NCBI RefSeq assembly: GCF_001437075.1
Contig: NZ_JQBX01000002.1
Coordinates: forward strand, 78,861 to 142,860
From: Pediococcus stilesii
GTDB lineage: Bacteria; Bacillota; Bacilli; Lactobacillales; Lactobacillaceae
Direction: 5' to 3'
Length of the DNA stretch: 64,000 nucleotides
The translations under genes and the position numbers were made by a program. Position 1 is the first letter of the stretch, and each line of letters begins with the position of its first letter. Under the pieces are notes generated by a model, which did no database searches, had not been told where the DNA came from, and worked only from the letters and a program-made list of their open reading frames with translations. Positions 37,049-45,987 of the stretch are shown one piece after another.

Positions 37049-37750
37049 CTAATCATTTTCTGGATTACGTAGATAATATCCAACACCACGACGTGTTACT
37101 AAAATTTGAGGATTACTTGGAATTTCTTCGATTTTTTCACGAAGTCGACGCACCGTGACGTCAACGGTTCGAACATCCCCGAAGTAATCGTATCCCCACA
37201 CCGTCTGAAGAAGGTGTTCACGGGTCATAACTTGTCCAATATGTTGAGCCAAATAGTGTAATAGTTCAAATTCACGATGAGTTAGATCCAATTGAGATCC
37301 ATCACGCGTAACTGAATACGAATCTGAATTAATAACCAGTGGTCCAATTTTAATATCATTTTTAACGTTCTCATCAACTTGCTGCAATTGATCTTGACGA
37401 CGAAGGTTAGCCTTCACCCGCGCGACAAGTTCACGGTTAGAAAATGGCTTTGTAACATAGTCGTCCGCACCAAGCTCTAATCCAACAACTTTGTCGAGTT
37501 CAGAATCCTTCGCTGTGACCATGATAATCGGAATATTATGTTTTGCCCGAACTTGTCGAGCAACTTCTAATCCGTCAATTTTTGGCAACATTAAATCAAG
37601 TAAAATCAAGTCTGGTTTTTCTGATTCAACTTTTTCAATTGCTTCTTCGCCATCGTACGCAGTAACTACGTCATAGCCTTCTTTGTCTAAATTAAACTTA
37701 ACTATATCAGAAATTGGTTTTTCATCATCTACTACTAAAATTTTTGGCAT
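37049..37750 (-). CDS. walR: WalR response regulator
   Basis: OmpR/PhoB-type regulator of 233 residues. The receiver domain has the phosphoacceptor Asp near residue 53 in LILLDLMLP. The C-terminal winged helix is typical of Wal[38 protein letters not shown] and the final [12 protein letters not shown]. Controls cell-wall hydrolase genes. First gene of the operon; an extended -10 (TATGGTATAAT) lies upstream at 37832-37842. Confidence 0.98.
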   Translation of the reverse strand: MPKILVVDDEKPISDIVKFNLDKEGYDVVTAYDGEEAIEKVESEKPDLILLDLMLPKIDGLEVARQVRAKHNIPIIMVTAKDSELDKVVGLELGADDYVTKPFSNRELVARVKANLRRQDQLQQVDENVKNDIKIGPLVINSDSYSVTRDGSQLDLTHREFELLHYLAQHIGQVMTREHLLQTVWGYDYFGDVRTVDVTVRRLREKIEEIPSNPQILVTRRGVGYYLRNPEND

Positions 37751-38117
37751 GTTTGCCCTCCTTGGAAGATATATCTGCCATCAAGGTGTGTGCCACCTGA
37801 TCAAAATGGTCCAATCCATTTATTTCAATCAATTATACCATATGAACAAAAACCGGGATGTACCGAAAGATGGGCCACTTTTGCGGATCATTTTCATCTG
37901 ACCTAAGCGAGTTTGAAACATGATATCGTAATCATCCGTGAAGCGTTATTCTTGGGGAGTCTGTTATGTTAAAAATTTAGATGACCCATGTTCAAGAATT
38001 TCAATTTCTATCAAACATCTATAGGAAGAATTTCTCTGTAAATTAAACACGTACAATTAAATAATTAAATCGTTTTAATAAATTTGAATTTTTTACAAAC
38101 TTTTTTTAAAAAAAGTG
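37751..38117. other. Divergent intergenic region, walR to tRNA-Lys
   Basis: Contains the walR promoter (minus-strand extended -10, TATAAT core at 37832-37837, no clear -35). The rest is AT-rich with no supported coding frame or terminator. Confidence 0.55.
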
Positions 38118-38146
38118 TTGTCAGACCTTTTTTTTCATGATACTAT
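38118..38146 (+). promoter_or_regulatory. Promoter of tRNA-Lys
   Basis: TTGTCA (38118-38123), exactly 17 bases, then TACTAT (38141-38146). Transcription would start about 25 bases before the tRNA. Confidence 0.82.
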
Positions 38147-38178
38147 ATTTAAGTCGAGTTGATACATATCAATCACAT

Positions 38179-38251
38179 GGGTGGTTAGCTCAGCTGGCAG
38201 AGCAACGGACTCTTAATCCGTGGGTCCAGGGTTCGATCCCCTGACCACCCA
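38179..38251 (+). tRNA. tRNA-Lys(CUU)
   Basis: A 73-base tRNA. The acceptor stem GGGTGGT pairs with ACCACCC, with discriminator A at 38251. D arm contains TAGCTCAGCTGGCAGAGCA. Anticodon stem ACGGA/TCCGT encloses the loop CTCTTAA with anticodon CTT (reads AAG). T arm contains GGTTCGATCC. CCA is not encoded. A single tRNA followed by its own terminator, then a gene-poor region. Confidence 0.97.
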
Positions 38252-38269
38252 TCAAAACACGACACACTA

Positions 38270-38313
38270 ATCAGTAATCACGCAGCTTAAGGCCGTGGTT
38301 GCTGATTTTTTTG
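38270..38313 (+). terminator. Intrinsic terminator of tRNA-Lys
   Basis: Stem ATCAGTAATCACG / CGTGGTTGCTGAT with an 11-base loop, followed by seven T. Confidence 0.9.
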
Positions 38314-38806
38314 TTTAGAAAAACAGAAAATGAATCAATTTACGCTTAGCAGCAGCCTTTCATTTTTATCCTCGTCCCTCTTCCATTTTAAATGATGAAT
38401 ATCTTTGTAATCTCTCAATCAAACCCAGTATAAGTCCGTATTTGTAAACAATCTCCGTAGTATAATATTACTTATGCAAACCGACTCTAAAGATGAAATA
38501 AGAATTGAACTTAACGGGTCAATCCTAAATAGTGACTATTAATTTTCAAGTCATTTAAAAAATATGCGCAAAATTGCGTATATATTTATTTGACGGGATA
38601 AAAAAATTTTATGCGTCTTCTTATAATTTAAAGATGAAAGTTTATCATTAAGATTCAAGCCTGCATACAACTAACTTTATATATTTTTTAATTCTCTAAC
38701 TTTGTCGAAATCAATGTATTTAAAAAGATATACAGACAACCGCTAGAAAAAAAATTCTAAAGTAGTCGTTTTCGACCGGTTTAAAAAAGAAAGGTTTTTA
38801 ATTAAT
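38314..38806. other. Gene-poor AT-rich region downstream of the tRNA
   Basis: About 490 bases with no supported gene, very AT-rich near 38520-38800. There is no clear promoter; scattered TTGACG and TATAAT-like boxes do not pair at usual spacing. The position after a tRNA suggests a decayed integration site, but no attachment repeat of the tRNA 3' end was found. Confidence 0.45.
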
Positions 38807-38911
38807 ATGAATACTAAAGCAAAAGCTGAGTATGATGAGTTCAACAAAACTCAAACGATCAACTCTGACTTTGATAAACATATTAAACGGATAGAAAAGC
38901 AAGAAAAATAG
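38807..38911 (+). CDS. Possible small protein, 34 residues
   Basis: Short frame starting MNTKAKAEYDEFNKTQ and ending RIEKQEK, hydrophilic and charged, predicted helical. AAAGG lies 12 bases upstream of the ATG, a weak site. It is the only frame with reasonable composition in this gene-poor region. No family recognised; it may be a remnant. Confidence 0.3.
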   Translation: MNTKAKAEYDEFNKTQTINSDFDKHIKRIEKQEK

Positions 38912-39149
38912 TATGGTAACATCTAAAATAAAAATGATTTTGGATTCGAGGAGATTCAATTTATAAATTACACAATGTTTAAACAGCATTAATTTTTTCA
39001 TATCTCTCATCTATGGTTTATGGTTAGTACTTCACCGTTCGATTCGAAGAGTGGGGTTAAGGGATGGCAAATATTAATTTCAATTGCATACGAGGATTGA
39101 TTCACAGACCAACGGCGAGAATCAAACTCGAAAACGTGGTTTAAGCGTA

Positions 39150-39190
39150 AGAAAAAAGATGCGTCCATCCCCAAAATGGCCGCATCCCAT
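39150..39190 (-). terminator. Intrinsic terminator of the licT gene
   Basis: On the minus strand GATGCG-GCCAT pairs with ATGG-ACGCATC with a small mismatch, followed by six T. Located about 50 bases past the stop at 39240. Confidence 0.75.
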
Positions 39191-39239
39191 AATTTTTTAC
39201 TTTGCCTCAACTTTTACGTAAGTTTACCTTACCAAATGA

Positions 39240-40070
39240 TTATTCTCTAATTCTTTCAATATGAATGGTCAGATAAATTTTTTCGTTTAGATCCATTGGA
39301 CGTTGGTAGGTGTTTCGTAAAAATTCATTAATTCGTTGCATACATCGAAATGATTCTGAATACTTATCCTTCACAAAACTGTATAAAAACTCATCGCCAT
39401 CTTCCGACTTTTGATTGCTTAAAAAACGCTGCACGAAAAATTGTAGGTGGGTTACCAAGCGTTGATAATTAAGCGTGCTCTCATCATATTCAATTTCTAA
39501 AAATTTACTAATAATGCTCAGAATACTTTTTACAAGCTGTGTCCCTTTAATCGTTGTATTCATGTCGCCAGTTTTTTCTTCCGCATTGACCAAATGTAGT
39601 GCAATAAACCCCACTTCATCTTCCGGCAGCGCCACATCAAGTTCTTTTTTGATAACTTCGGCCATTTGTAACCCAACTTCAAATTCATCCGTATAAAATT
39701 TCTTTATTTCAAACAATAGTGGATTTCCAATCACTACGCCCTCTCGATAACGCTCAATCGTGTAATGCAGGTGGTCACTTAAAGTAATAAATAAATTTGG
39801 TAATGATATGATGGTTAATTTTTTTCGCGCAATTTCTAAAATATCACGATAAGTGTTTAACTCCTCCATTGGAACGTCTTCCAGGATCTGTTCTAATTGC
39901 GAATTATTCGTGGTTTCATCCAGTACAAACCGCTTGTAAATTTTCGATTCTTCAACGGTGTCTTTGATTTTTTTATGGAACCCAATTCCTTTTCCCATCA
40001 AAACCAACTCTTGATTCGAATCCGTTCGGGCAAGAATAACATTATTATTAAATACTTTAATAACCCTCAT
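39240..40070 (-). CDS. licT: BglG/LicT-family transcription antiterminator
   Basis: A 276-residue antiterminator with an N-terminal RNA-binding CAT domain (MRVIKVFNNNVILARTDSNQELVLMGKGIGF, 1-55). Two PTS-regulated domains follow, with conserved His in LSDHLHYTIER and HLVNAEE (PRD1) and in THLQFFVQR and LTIHIERI (PRD2). In relatives it allows transcription through a terminator in beta-glucoside PTS operons. Here the PTS gene is absent and the adjoining glucosidase is broken, so it appears orphaned. No convincing RAT element was found nearby. Confidence 0.92.
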   Translation of the reverse strand: MRVIKVFNNNVILARTDSNQELVLMGKGIGFHKKIKDTVEESKIYKRFVLDETTNNSQLEQILEDVPMEELNTYRDILEIARKKLTIISLPNLFITLSDHLHYTIERYREGVVIGNPLLFEIKKFYTDEFEVGLQMAEVIKKELDVALPEDEVGFIALHLVNAEEKTGDMNTTIKGTQLVKSILSIISKFLEIEYDESTLNYQRLVTHLQFFVQRFLSNQKSEDGDEFLYSFVKDKYSESFRCMQRINEFLRNTYQRPMDLNEKIYLTIHIERIRE

Positions 40071-40080
40071 TGCTTGTCCT

Positions 40081-40932
<852 letters not shown>

Positions 40933-41039
40933 AGTTTCGACACACTCCTTTAAGAACTCCTTGTTGACTGTATTTTAATCTTTTATTCCAATAAAATCTA
41001 TCAACTCAATCGGGAAAATCTTATATATAAATCATATAT

Positions 41040-41068
41040 TTGACATTTCATTTTCTTGATGGTTTAAT
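41040..41068 (+). promoter_or_regulatory. Promoter of the arsR-DJ-1 operon
   Basis: TTGACA (41040-41045), 17 bases, TTTAAT (41063-41068). An AT-rich imperfect dyad (TATATATAAATCATATATT) immediately upstream may be an operator. Confidence 0.75.
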
Positions 41069-41102
41069 GGTTTAAAAATAAGAACCAAAAGGAGCAATCT
41101 TC

Positions 41103-41432
41103 ATGAAAAATCTTGAACAACTGAAAAATGAATTTGCCAATCTTAGTGAATTTCTAATCGCCATTGGTGATGAAACTCGCCAAGCCATTATTATCGCCTT
41201 GCTTGAAGACAATGCTTGTAATGGTCTTCGTGTGAATGACTTAACTGAAGTAACTGACTTATCTCGTCCAGCGATTTCACATCATTTAAAGATCCTCAAG
41301 CAAGCCCATCTCGTTGATTTTCGCCGTGAAGGAACTAAAAATTACTATTATCTGTCACACAATATTTCTGAAATTGAACAGTTACGACAATTATTAACCC
41401 ATGTATCCGATATCATCGATAAGGAGCAATAA
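41103..41432 (+). CDS. ArsR-family transcriptional regulator
   Basis: A 109-residue ArsR-type winged helix with LRVNDLTEVTDLSRPAISHHLKILKQAHLVDFRREGTKNYYYLS. It has one Cys (CNGL) only, so no classical metal box. AAGGAG precedes the ATG. It is 3 bases from the DJ-1 gene and probably regulates it together with itself. Confidence 0.9.
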   Translation: MKNLEQLKNEFANLSEFLIAIGDETRQAIIIALLEDNACNGLRVNDLTEVTDLSRPAISHHLKILKQAHLVDFRREGTKNYYYLSHNISEIEQLRQLLTHVSDIIDKEQ

Positions 41433-41435
41433 TTC

Positions 41436-42113
41436 ATGAAAAAAATTTTAATCGTATTAACCAACGTTTCCCATTACGCCAACACGCATGATGCCACCGG
41501 ACTTTGGCTTGGTGAAGCCACTGAATTTGCCGAGGAGATACAAAAGGCCGGGTATGCGATAGATTATGTCAGTCCTAAAGGTGGTTTTGTTCCGCTTGAT
41601 CCGCGCAGCATGAAATATGTTGATGACTCCATCATGAAATTCTACGAAACCACTGATTTCAAAAAACGTGCTTTGGCAAACTCATTATCGCCTCAAGATG
41701 TGAATCCTGATGACTATTCAGCAATCTATTACACTGGTGGTCATGGAGTAATGTGGGACTTCCCAAATAATCCTGAACTTCAAAAAATTGCATTATCCAT
41801 TTACAATCATTCAGGATATATCACCTCTGTTTGCCATGGCGTCGCTGGTTTATTAAAAATTAAAGATGACAATGATAACTACCTAATCTCTGGTAAAAAA
41901 ATTACTGGTTTTACAACCGCCGAAGAAATTATTGCTGGCAAAAAGTCAGTTGTTCCATTTTTAAATCGGCCGGTTGCTAAGAGTCATGGAGCCACCTTCG
42001 TTAAAAAACGCGCTTACAGTACATTTGCAATTCAGGACGGCCACTTAATTACCGGCCAAAATCCCTTTTCTGCTCGTGCAGTAGCGGCAAAATTAATCCA
42101 AGCCTTAAATTAA
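41436..42113 (+). CDS. DJ-1/PfpI-family protein, Hsp31/glyoxalase III-like
   Basis: A 225-residue class I glutamine-amidotransferase-like protein. The nucleophile elbow is SVCHGVAGLL. Hsp31-type features are GLWLGEATEFAEEIQKAGYAIDYVSPKGG and DYSAIYYTGGHGVMWDFPNN. Relatives act as glutathione-independent glyoxalases (methylglyoxal to lactate) or holding chaperones. Linked to an ArsR regulator, suggesting an electrophile stress response. Confidence 0.9.
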   Translation: MKKILIVLTNVSHYANTHDATGLWLGEATEFAEEIQKAGYAIDYVSPKGGFVPLDPRSMKYVDDSIMKFYETTDFKKRALANSLSPQDVNPDDYSAIYYTGGHGVMWDFPNNPELQKIALSIYNHSGYITSVCHGVAGLLKIKDDNDNYLISGKKITGFTTAEEIIAGKKSVVPFLNRPVAKSHGATFVKKRAYSTFAIQDGHLITGQNPFSARAVAAKLIQALN

Positions 42114-42168
42114 AAAAGTGAAAAAGTCGCTTCAATGTAAGCTATTCCGACTTTTTCACTTTTTTATA
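42113..42168. terminator. Bidirectional terminator between DJ-1 gene and rib operon
   Basis: Stem AAAAAAGTGAAAAAGTCG / CGACTTTTTCACTTTTTT with a loop of about 16 bases. Ends the plus-strand DJ-1 operon and the minus-strand rib operon. Confidence 0.9.
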
Positions 42169-42182
42169 TGATCATTAAATTA

Positions 42183-42653
42183 CTAGTTATTTTGTATGGT
42201 CTCTTCCAAATTAATCATTTCGAGCACTCCACTTGCGCACTCGCTACCTTTATTTCCAGCTTTACCACCGGCTCGATTTAATGCCTGATCCATATTATCC
42301 GTAGTCAAGATACCGAACATTACTGGAATATTGCCATCAAGCGTAACTTCCGCAATTCCATTTGATACCTGCGCGCAAACATAGTCGTAGTGTGAGGTTT
42401 CTCCTCGAACTACAGCTCCGAGGGCAATAATTCCGTCTAAATCGCCAGTTTCACTTAATTTTCGTGTTATTCGTGGAATTTCAAAAGCCCCTGGCACCCA
42501 ATAAACTGCAATGTTGTCATCACTCACCCCGTTTTGTACGAGGGTTTGAATCGCGCCGTCCAGGAGTTTTTTGGTCACCAAATCGTTAAATTTCGCAACG
42601 ACAATCCCAATTTTTTTATTATTTCCATCAAAATTTCCTATTTTTTCAATCAT
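42183..42653 (-). CDS. ribH: 6,7-dimethyl-8-ribityllumazine synthase
   Basis: Condenses 5-amino-6-ribitylaminouracil with 3,4-dihydroxy-2-butanone 4-phosphate. At 156 residues it has family length. Active-site motifs are VAKFND, WVPGAFEIP and GAVVRGETSHYDYVC (His). Its start is adjacent to the ribBA stop. Last gene of the operon. Confidence 0.97.
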   Translation of the reverse strand: MIEKIGNFDGNNKKIGIVVAKFNDLVTKKLLDGAIQTLVQNGVSDDNIAVYWVPGAFEIPRITRKLSETGDLDGIIALGAVVRGETSHYDYVCAQVSNGIAEVTLDGNIPVMFGILTTDNMDQALNRAGGKAGNKGSECASGVLEMINLEETIQNN

Positions 42654-43874
42654 TTAATCTACCTCTTTCAATATGTGATTCATTTTCTCTTTTTTTATCT
42701 TTAAATATTCATGATTGGTATCTCTTGGTACCATTTCAATTGGGATCCTACTGTGAATATTAATACCAAAGTGTTCTAATTGATTAATTTTATCGGGGTT
42801 ATTCGTTAATATATCAACGTTAGTCACTCCCTTTTGCCTCAAAATAGCGGCCGCAATCCCGTAGTTTCGCTCGTCCGGTTCAAAGCCGAGTTCAAGATTG
42901 GCTTCGACGGTATCTAGACCCTCTTCTTGCAATTGGTAGGCTTTCAACTTGTTTGCTAAGCCGATTCCTCGGCCTTCCTGTCTAAGATATAAGACCGCAC
43001 CCGCTCCGTTTTCTTCGATTAATTTCAGGGAAGCTTCCAGCTGCTCGCCACAGTCACACCGCTCCGAACCAAAAATATCACCCGTCAAACATTCAGAATG
43101 GATTCTTAGTAATAGCGGATTTTGGGTGCTGATATCTCCCTTCGTTATCAGCAACGTTGGCTCTTTTTCATCATCGGTTTTAAACGCCTCCAACATAAAA
43201 TCACCGTACTTGGTTGGTAACTTAACTTTGGCAATACTTTGAACAATATTATGATCTTTCATCAAACGGTATAATTTAATTTCCTGGATTGTCAGCATGG
43301 GCATCTGCATCCCTTCCGCCAGGGACTTTAGGGTTTTACGGCGTGCCATCGTGCCATCACGTTTCAAGATTTCTGTTATATATGCTACCGAATGGACGCC
43401 CGCAATTCTTGTTAAATCAATGGCCGCCTCAGTGTGTCCATCACGTTCAAGTACCCCACCATCTTTAGCAATTAAGGGAAAAATATGTCCTGGATGATAA
43501 AAATCGTCAAAGGTTGCATTTGGATTCGCAATTTCTCGAATTGTTTTTGCCCGATCAAACGCGGAGATTCCGGTTTTTGTTGTTTTAGCATCTGTACTAA
43601 TCGCAAACGAAGTGCCAAATGCGTCGGCTGAGTTAGTTGTCATCAAGGCAAAGCCCAATTTATTAGCGATTTCTGAGCTGACCGGCACACATAGTAAACC
43701 GCGGGCATGGGTGACCATTGTATTTACAGCCTTAGGAGTTGCGTATTCTGCAAAGCCGACCATGTCCCCTTCGCCCTCGCGTTGCTCATCATCAGCAACA
43801 ATAATTAATTCGCCCTTTTTCATCACTTCAATTGCATTTTCAACTTTTTCAATAATAGTTTTGTCTTTAATCAT
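42654..43874 (-). CDS. ribBA: Bifunctional DHBP synthase / GTP cyclohydrolase II
   Basis: A 406-residue fusion. The N-terminal DHBP synthase (1-200) has DDEQREGEGDMVG and HTEAAIDLTRIAGV. The C-terminal GTP cyclohydrolase II (about 205-400) has the zinc site CLTGDIFGSERCDCG and LRQEGRGIGLANKL. Supplies both precursors of riboflavin. The start overlaps the ribE end by 8 bases. Confidence 0.97.
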   Translation of the reverse strand: MIKDKTIIEKVENAIEVMKKGELIIVADDEQREGEGDMVGFAEYATPKAVNTMVTHARGLLCVPVSSEIANKLGFALMTTNSADAFGTSFAISTDAKTTKTGISAFDRAKTIREIANPNATFDDFYHPGHIFPLIAKDGGVLERDGHTEAAIDLTRIAGVHSVAYITEILKRDGTMARRKTLKSLAEGMQMPMLTIQEIKLYRLMKDHNIVQSIAKVKLPTKYGDFMLEAFKTDDEKEPTLLITKGDISTQNPLLLRIHSECLTGDIFGSERCDCGEQLEASLKLIEENGAGAVLYLRQEGRGIGLANKLKAYQLQEEGLDTVEANLELGFEPDERNYGIAAAILRQKGVTNVDILTNNPDKINQLEHFGINIHSRIPIEMVPRDTNHEYLKIKKEKMNHILKEVD

Positions 43875-44466
43875 TTTCCGCTCGCTCCCCGTCTAAAACG
43901 TATTTTCCCAATATATCGGTTTCGATATTTACCACGCTACCAATATCAAGATTCCCCAAAACCGTTTCCTGCATCGTAAATGGAATCAAACTAACACTGA
44001 AATGGTTCTTTTCAACGCCAGAAACCGTCAAACTAACACCATCGATCGCCACTGACCCTTTTTCAACAATGTACCTCCGCCATTTCGGTTTCGTTTCAAA
44101 CGTCAATACAACTGAATTTTGATCATTCACCACTTTTGACACACGCGCCGTTGTGTCAACATGTCCTAGTACAAAGTGTCCATCCATTCGATCTGTTGGT
44201 AGTATTGCGGGTTCCAAATTGACTTCACCTTCCGCTTGAACTAATCCTAAATTGGTTCTTCGCGTCGTTTCAGGCATCACGTCCACTTCAAAACCGGTTG
44301 GCATAATTTTCGTAATGGTTAAGCAAATCCCATTAACTGCGATACTATCGCCAACTTTACTATTAATTTCTTTAGTTAAATCTGTGATTATACTTAGCTT
44401 TGAAGCATCTTTTGTTCGATCGATCGTTTTAACTCTTCCAACTTTTTTAATGATTCCTGTAAACAT
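43867..44466 (-). CDS. ribE: Riboflavin synthase, alpha subunit
   Basis: A 199-residue trimeric riboflavin synthase with two lumazine-binding repeats: MFTGIIKKVG with NGICLTITKI, then HFVLGHVDTTARV with DGVSLTVSGV. The second of two consecutive ATGs (44466) is chosen because GGAG is 6 bases upstream and the family begins MFTGI. It overlaps the ribD stop. Confidence 0.96.
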   Translation of the reverse strand: MFTGIIKKVGRVKTIDRTKDASKLSIITDLTKEINSKVGDSIAVNGICLTITKIMPTGFEVDVMPETTRRTNLGLVQAEGEVNLEPAILPTDRMDGHFVLGHVDTTARVSKVVNDQNSVVLTFETKPKWRRYIVEKGSVAIDGVSLTVSGVEKNHFSVSLIPFTMQETVLGNLDIGSVVNIETDILGKYVLDGERAEND

Positions 44467-45515
44467 CATTTTCTCCTCAATGTAAATTTAATATCCTGCC
44501 CCAAATTAACCTTTGAACTCAATTGGTAATCCGGTATTTGAAGGGCATTATTATCCCAAACTGCCGGGAGTCCACCTCCGCCAAAAATTATAGGTGCAAC
44601 GTAAACATCAATTTCATCAACCAACTGGCTTGCCATAAAAATGGCGTGTACATGGCTGCCACCCTCAATTAAAAGTGACTGAATCCCCCGCTTAGTTAGC
44701 AATTTGACAATTAATTTGGGTGACCATTCGCTGTCGACTACGACTTCGACATTCTTCGGCCATTTTTTATTGGTAACTGTTCGACTAAGAATTAAAATGT
44801 CCGATTGAGTATTGAAAATAACACTCTTCGCGTTCAACTTATCAGCGCTATTAACCAGAAGAACTTTCAATGGTTCAAAAATCGGTTTTTGATCTCGAAC
44901 AGTCAACATTGGATTATCAACACTAAGAGTGTTTTCACCAATCAAAATTGCCTGATTCTGACCCCTTAATTTTTGTGCGTCATGATAGCTTTCTTTATCC
45001 GAAACAACGCTTCGCTTTCCTTGATTTTGGTTAATTTTTCCGTCTAGCGTCATCGCATACTTAATCGTCAAAAATGGACGCCCGTTCTGGTAAAAGAAAT
45101 TATATTTATCGTTAATTTTTCCAGTTTGATTCAGCACTTTAACTTCGACCCCAGCATTTTTTAAAATAGCAATTCCTTTGCCAGCAACGATGGGGTTCGG
45201 ATCCATTTGTCCAATGACAACGCGCCGAATCCCTACTTCCACTAATCGATTGGCGCACGGTGGTGTTTTACCAAAATGGCTACATGGTTCTAACGTTACG
45301 TACATCGTTGCTCCCTGTGCTAGTGCAACGTCAGCTAATCCACCTAATGCATTTATTTCGGCATGTTCTTGTCCAAACTGATGATGGTATCCCACAGAAA
45401 GGATTCGATCATTTTTGACGATAACCGCACCAACCAGTGGATTTTTCCATGTTCGACCGGTCCCTTTTCTTGCTTCTTCAAAAGCTATATTCATAAATTT
45501 TTGATCACTAATCAA
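44466..45515 (-). CDS. ribD: Bifunctional riboflavin deaminase/reductase
   Basis: A 349-residue RibD. The N-terminal deaminase has zinc ligands H51 (HAEI), C78 and C87 (PCSHFGKTPPC). The C-terminal reductase includes TIKYAMTLDGKI and SLLIEGGSHVHA. The start is set at TTG 45515, with GGGGTG just upstream after the riboswitch terminator. Longer upstream frames run through that terminator and are rejected. First gene of ribDE-BA-H. Confidence 0.94.
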   Translation of the reverse strand: MISDQKFMNIAFEEARKGTGRTWKNPLVGAVIVKNDRILSVGYHHQFGQEHAEINALGGLADVALAQGATMYVTLEPCSHFGKTPPCANRLVEVGIRRVVIGQMDPNPIVAGKGIAILKNAGVEVKVLNQTGKINDKYNFFYQNGRPFLTIKYAMTLDGKINQNQGKRSVVSDKESYHDAQKLRGQNQAILIGENTLSVDNPMLTVRDQKPIFEPLKVLLVNSADKLNAKSVIFNTQSDILILSRTVTNKKWPKNVEVVVDSEWSPKLIVKLLTKRGIQSLLIEGGSHVHAIFMASQLVDEIDVYVAPIIFGGGGLPAVWDNNALQIPDYQLSSKVNLGQDIKFTLRRK

Positions 45516-45527
45516 AATCACCCCACG

Positions 45528-45560
45528 AAAAAAACCCCACACAAAGAACCGTGCGGGGCA
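45528..45560 (-). terminator. Expression-platform terminator of the FMN riboswitch
   Basis: On the minus strand CCCCGCAC / GTGTGGGG with an 8-base loop and seven T, ending immediately before the ribD ribosome site. FMN binding to the aptamer upstream should favour this hairpin. Confidence 0.93.
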
Positions 45561-45644
45561 TGATTTGATAGCTAAATAAGACTCCATGCGAGTGTATCCG
45601 TTTAAAAACGCATACAAAAAAGAGTACAAAATTCAAATATCTTT

Positions 45645-45775
45645 TCTTCTCCCATCCAGACTTTAACTGTCGGTCCCAGACTTGCACTGGGTCAACCGCA
45701 TTACGCGGGTCACGGACTTCAACTTAAACGCCTTGTTGTTACCGTCGGTCGGGAATTACACCCTGCCCCGAAGAA
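45645..45775 (-). ncRNA. FMN riboswitch (RFN element)
   Basis: The minus strand shows the conserved RFN segments in order: GGGGCAGGGTGTAATTCCCG, ACCGACGGT, GTCCGTGACCCGC, TGGACCCAGTG-like pairing arm (GTTGACCCAGTGCAAGTCTGGG), ACCGACAGT and GTCTGGATGGGAGAAG. It lies between a promoter and the terminator-controlled ribD start, so FMN should repress the operon by transcription attenuation. Confidence 0.97.
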
Positions 45776-45797
45776 ATCTATTCAGTTTTCAGTTTGA

Positions 45798-45826
45798 AGT
45801 GTACCCTAGGTTGTCAAAATTTGCAA
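45798..45826 (-). promoter_or_regulatory. Promoter of the rib operon
   Basis: Minus-strand TTGCAA (45821-45826), 17 bases, TACACT (45798-45803). Transcription would begin just before the riboswitch aptamer. Confidence 0.75.
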
Positions 45827-45925
45827 ATTTAACTAAATTATCTTTTTCGGACTATACCAATAATGGCATAAAATAAAAATCAGATGACGATTTCGTTATA
45901 TTATTATTAATAAAAACGTTTTTAC

Positions 45926-45954
45926 TTGAATGAAAGCGCATTCTTTTGCACAAT
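45926..45954 (+). promoter_or_regulatory. Promoter with perfect cre box, aldehyde dehydrogenase gene
   Basis: TTGAAT (45926-45931), a 17-base spacer and CACAAT (45949-45954). The spacer contains ATGAAAGCGCATTCT (45930-45944), matching the cre consensus at every position. CcpA bound here would block RNA polymerase. Confidence 0.75.
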
Positions 45955-45987
45955 AGAACTATAACATTTAGAGGGGAGAGGTTTCTC

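Noticed and set aside
38251..38330. Attachment-site repeat of the tRNA-Lys 3' end
   Set aside because: No second copy of the GGTTCGATCC-containing 3' segment was found downstream within the window.
38798..39010. 70-residue hydrophobic frame on the minus strand in the gene-poor region
   Set aside because: No ribosome site; its composition looks like translated AT-rich DNA.
39007..39210. 67-residue frame on the minus strand
   Set aside because: No ribosome site, and it runs through the licT terminator hairpin at 39150-39190.
45682..45876. 64-residue frame on the plus strand
   Set aside because: It lies across the FMN riboswitch and rib promoter on the opposite strand, which fully explain the conservation.
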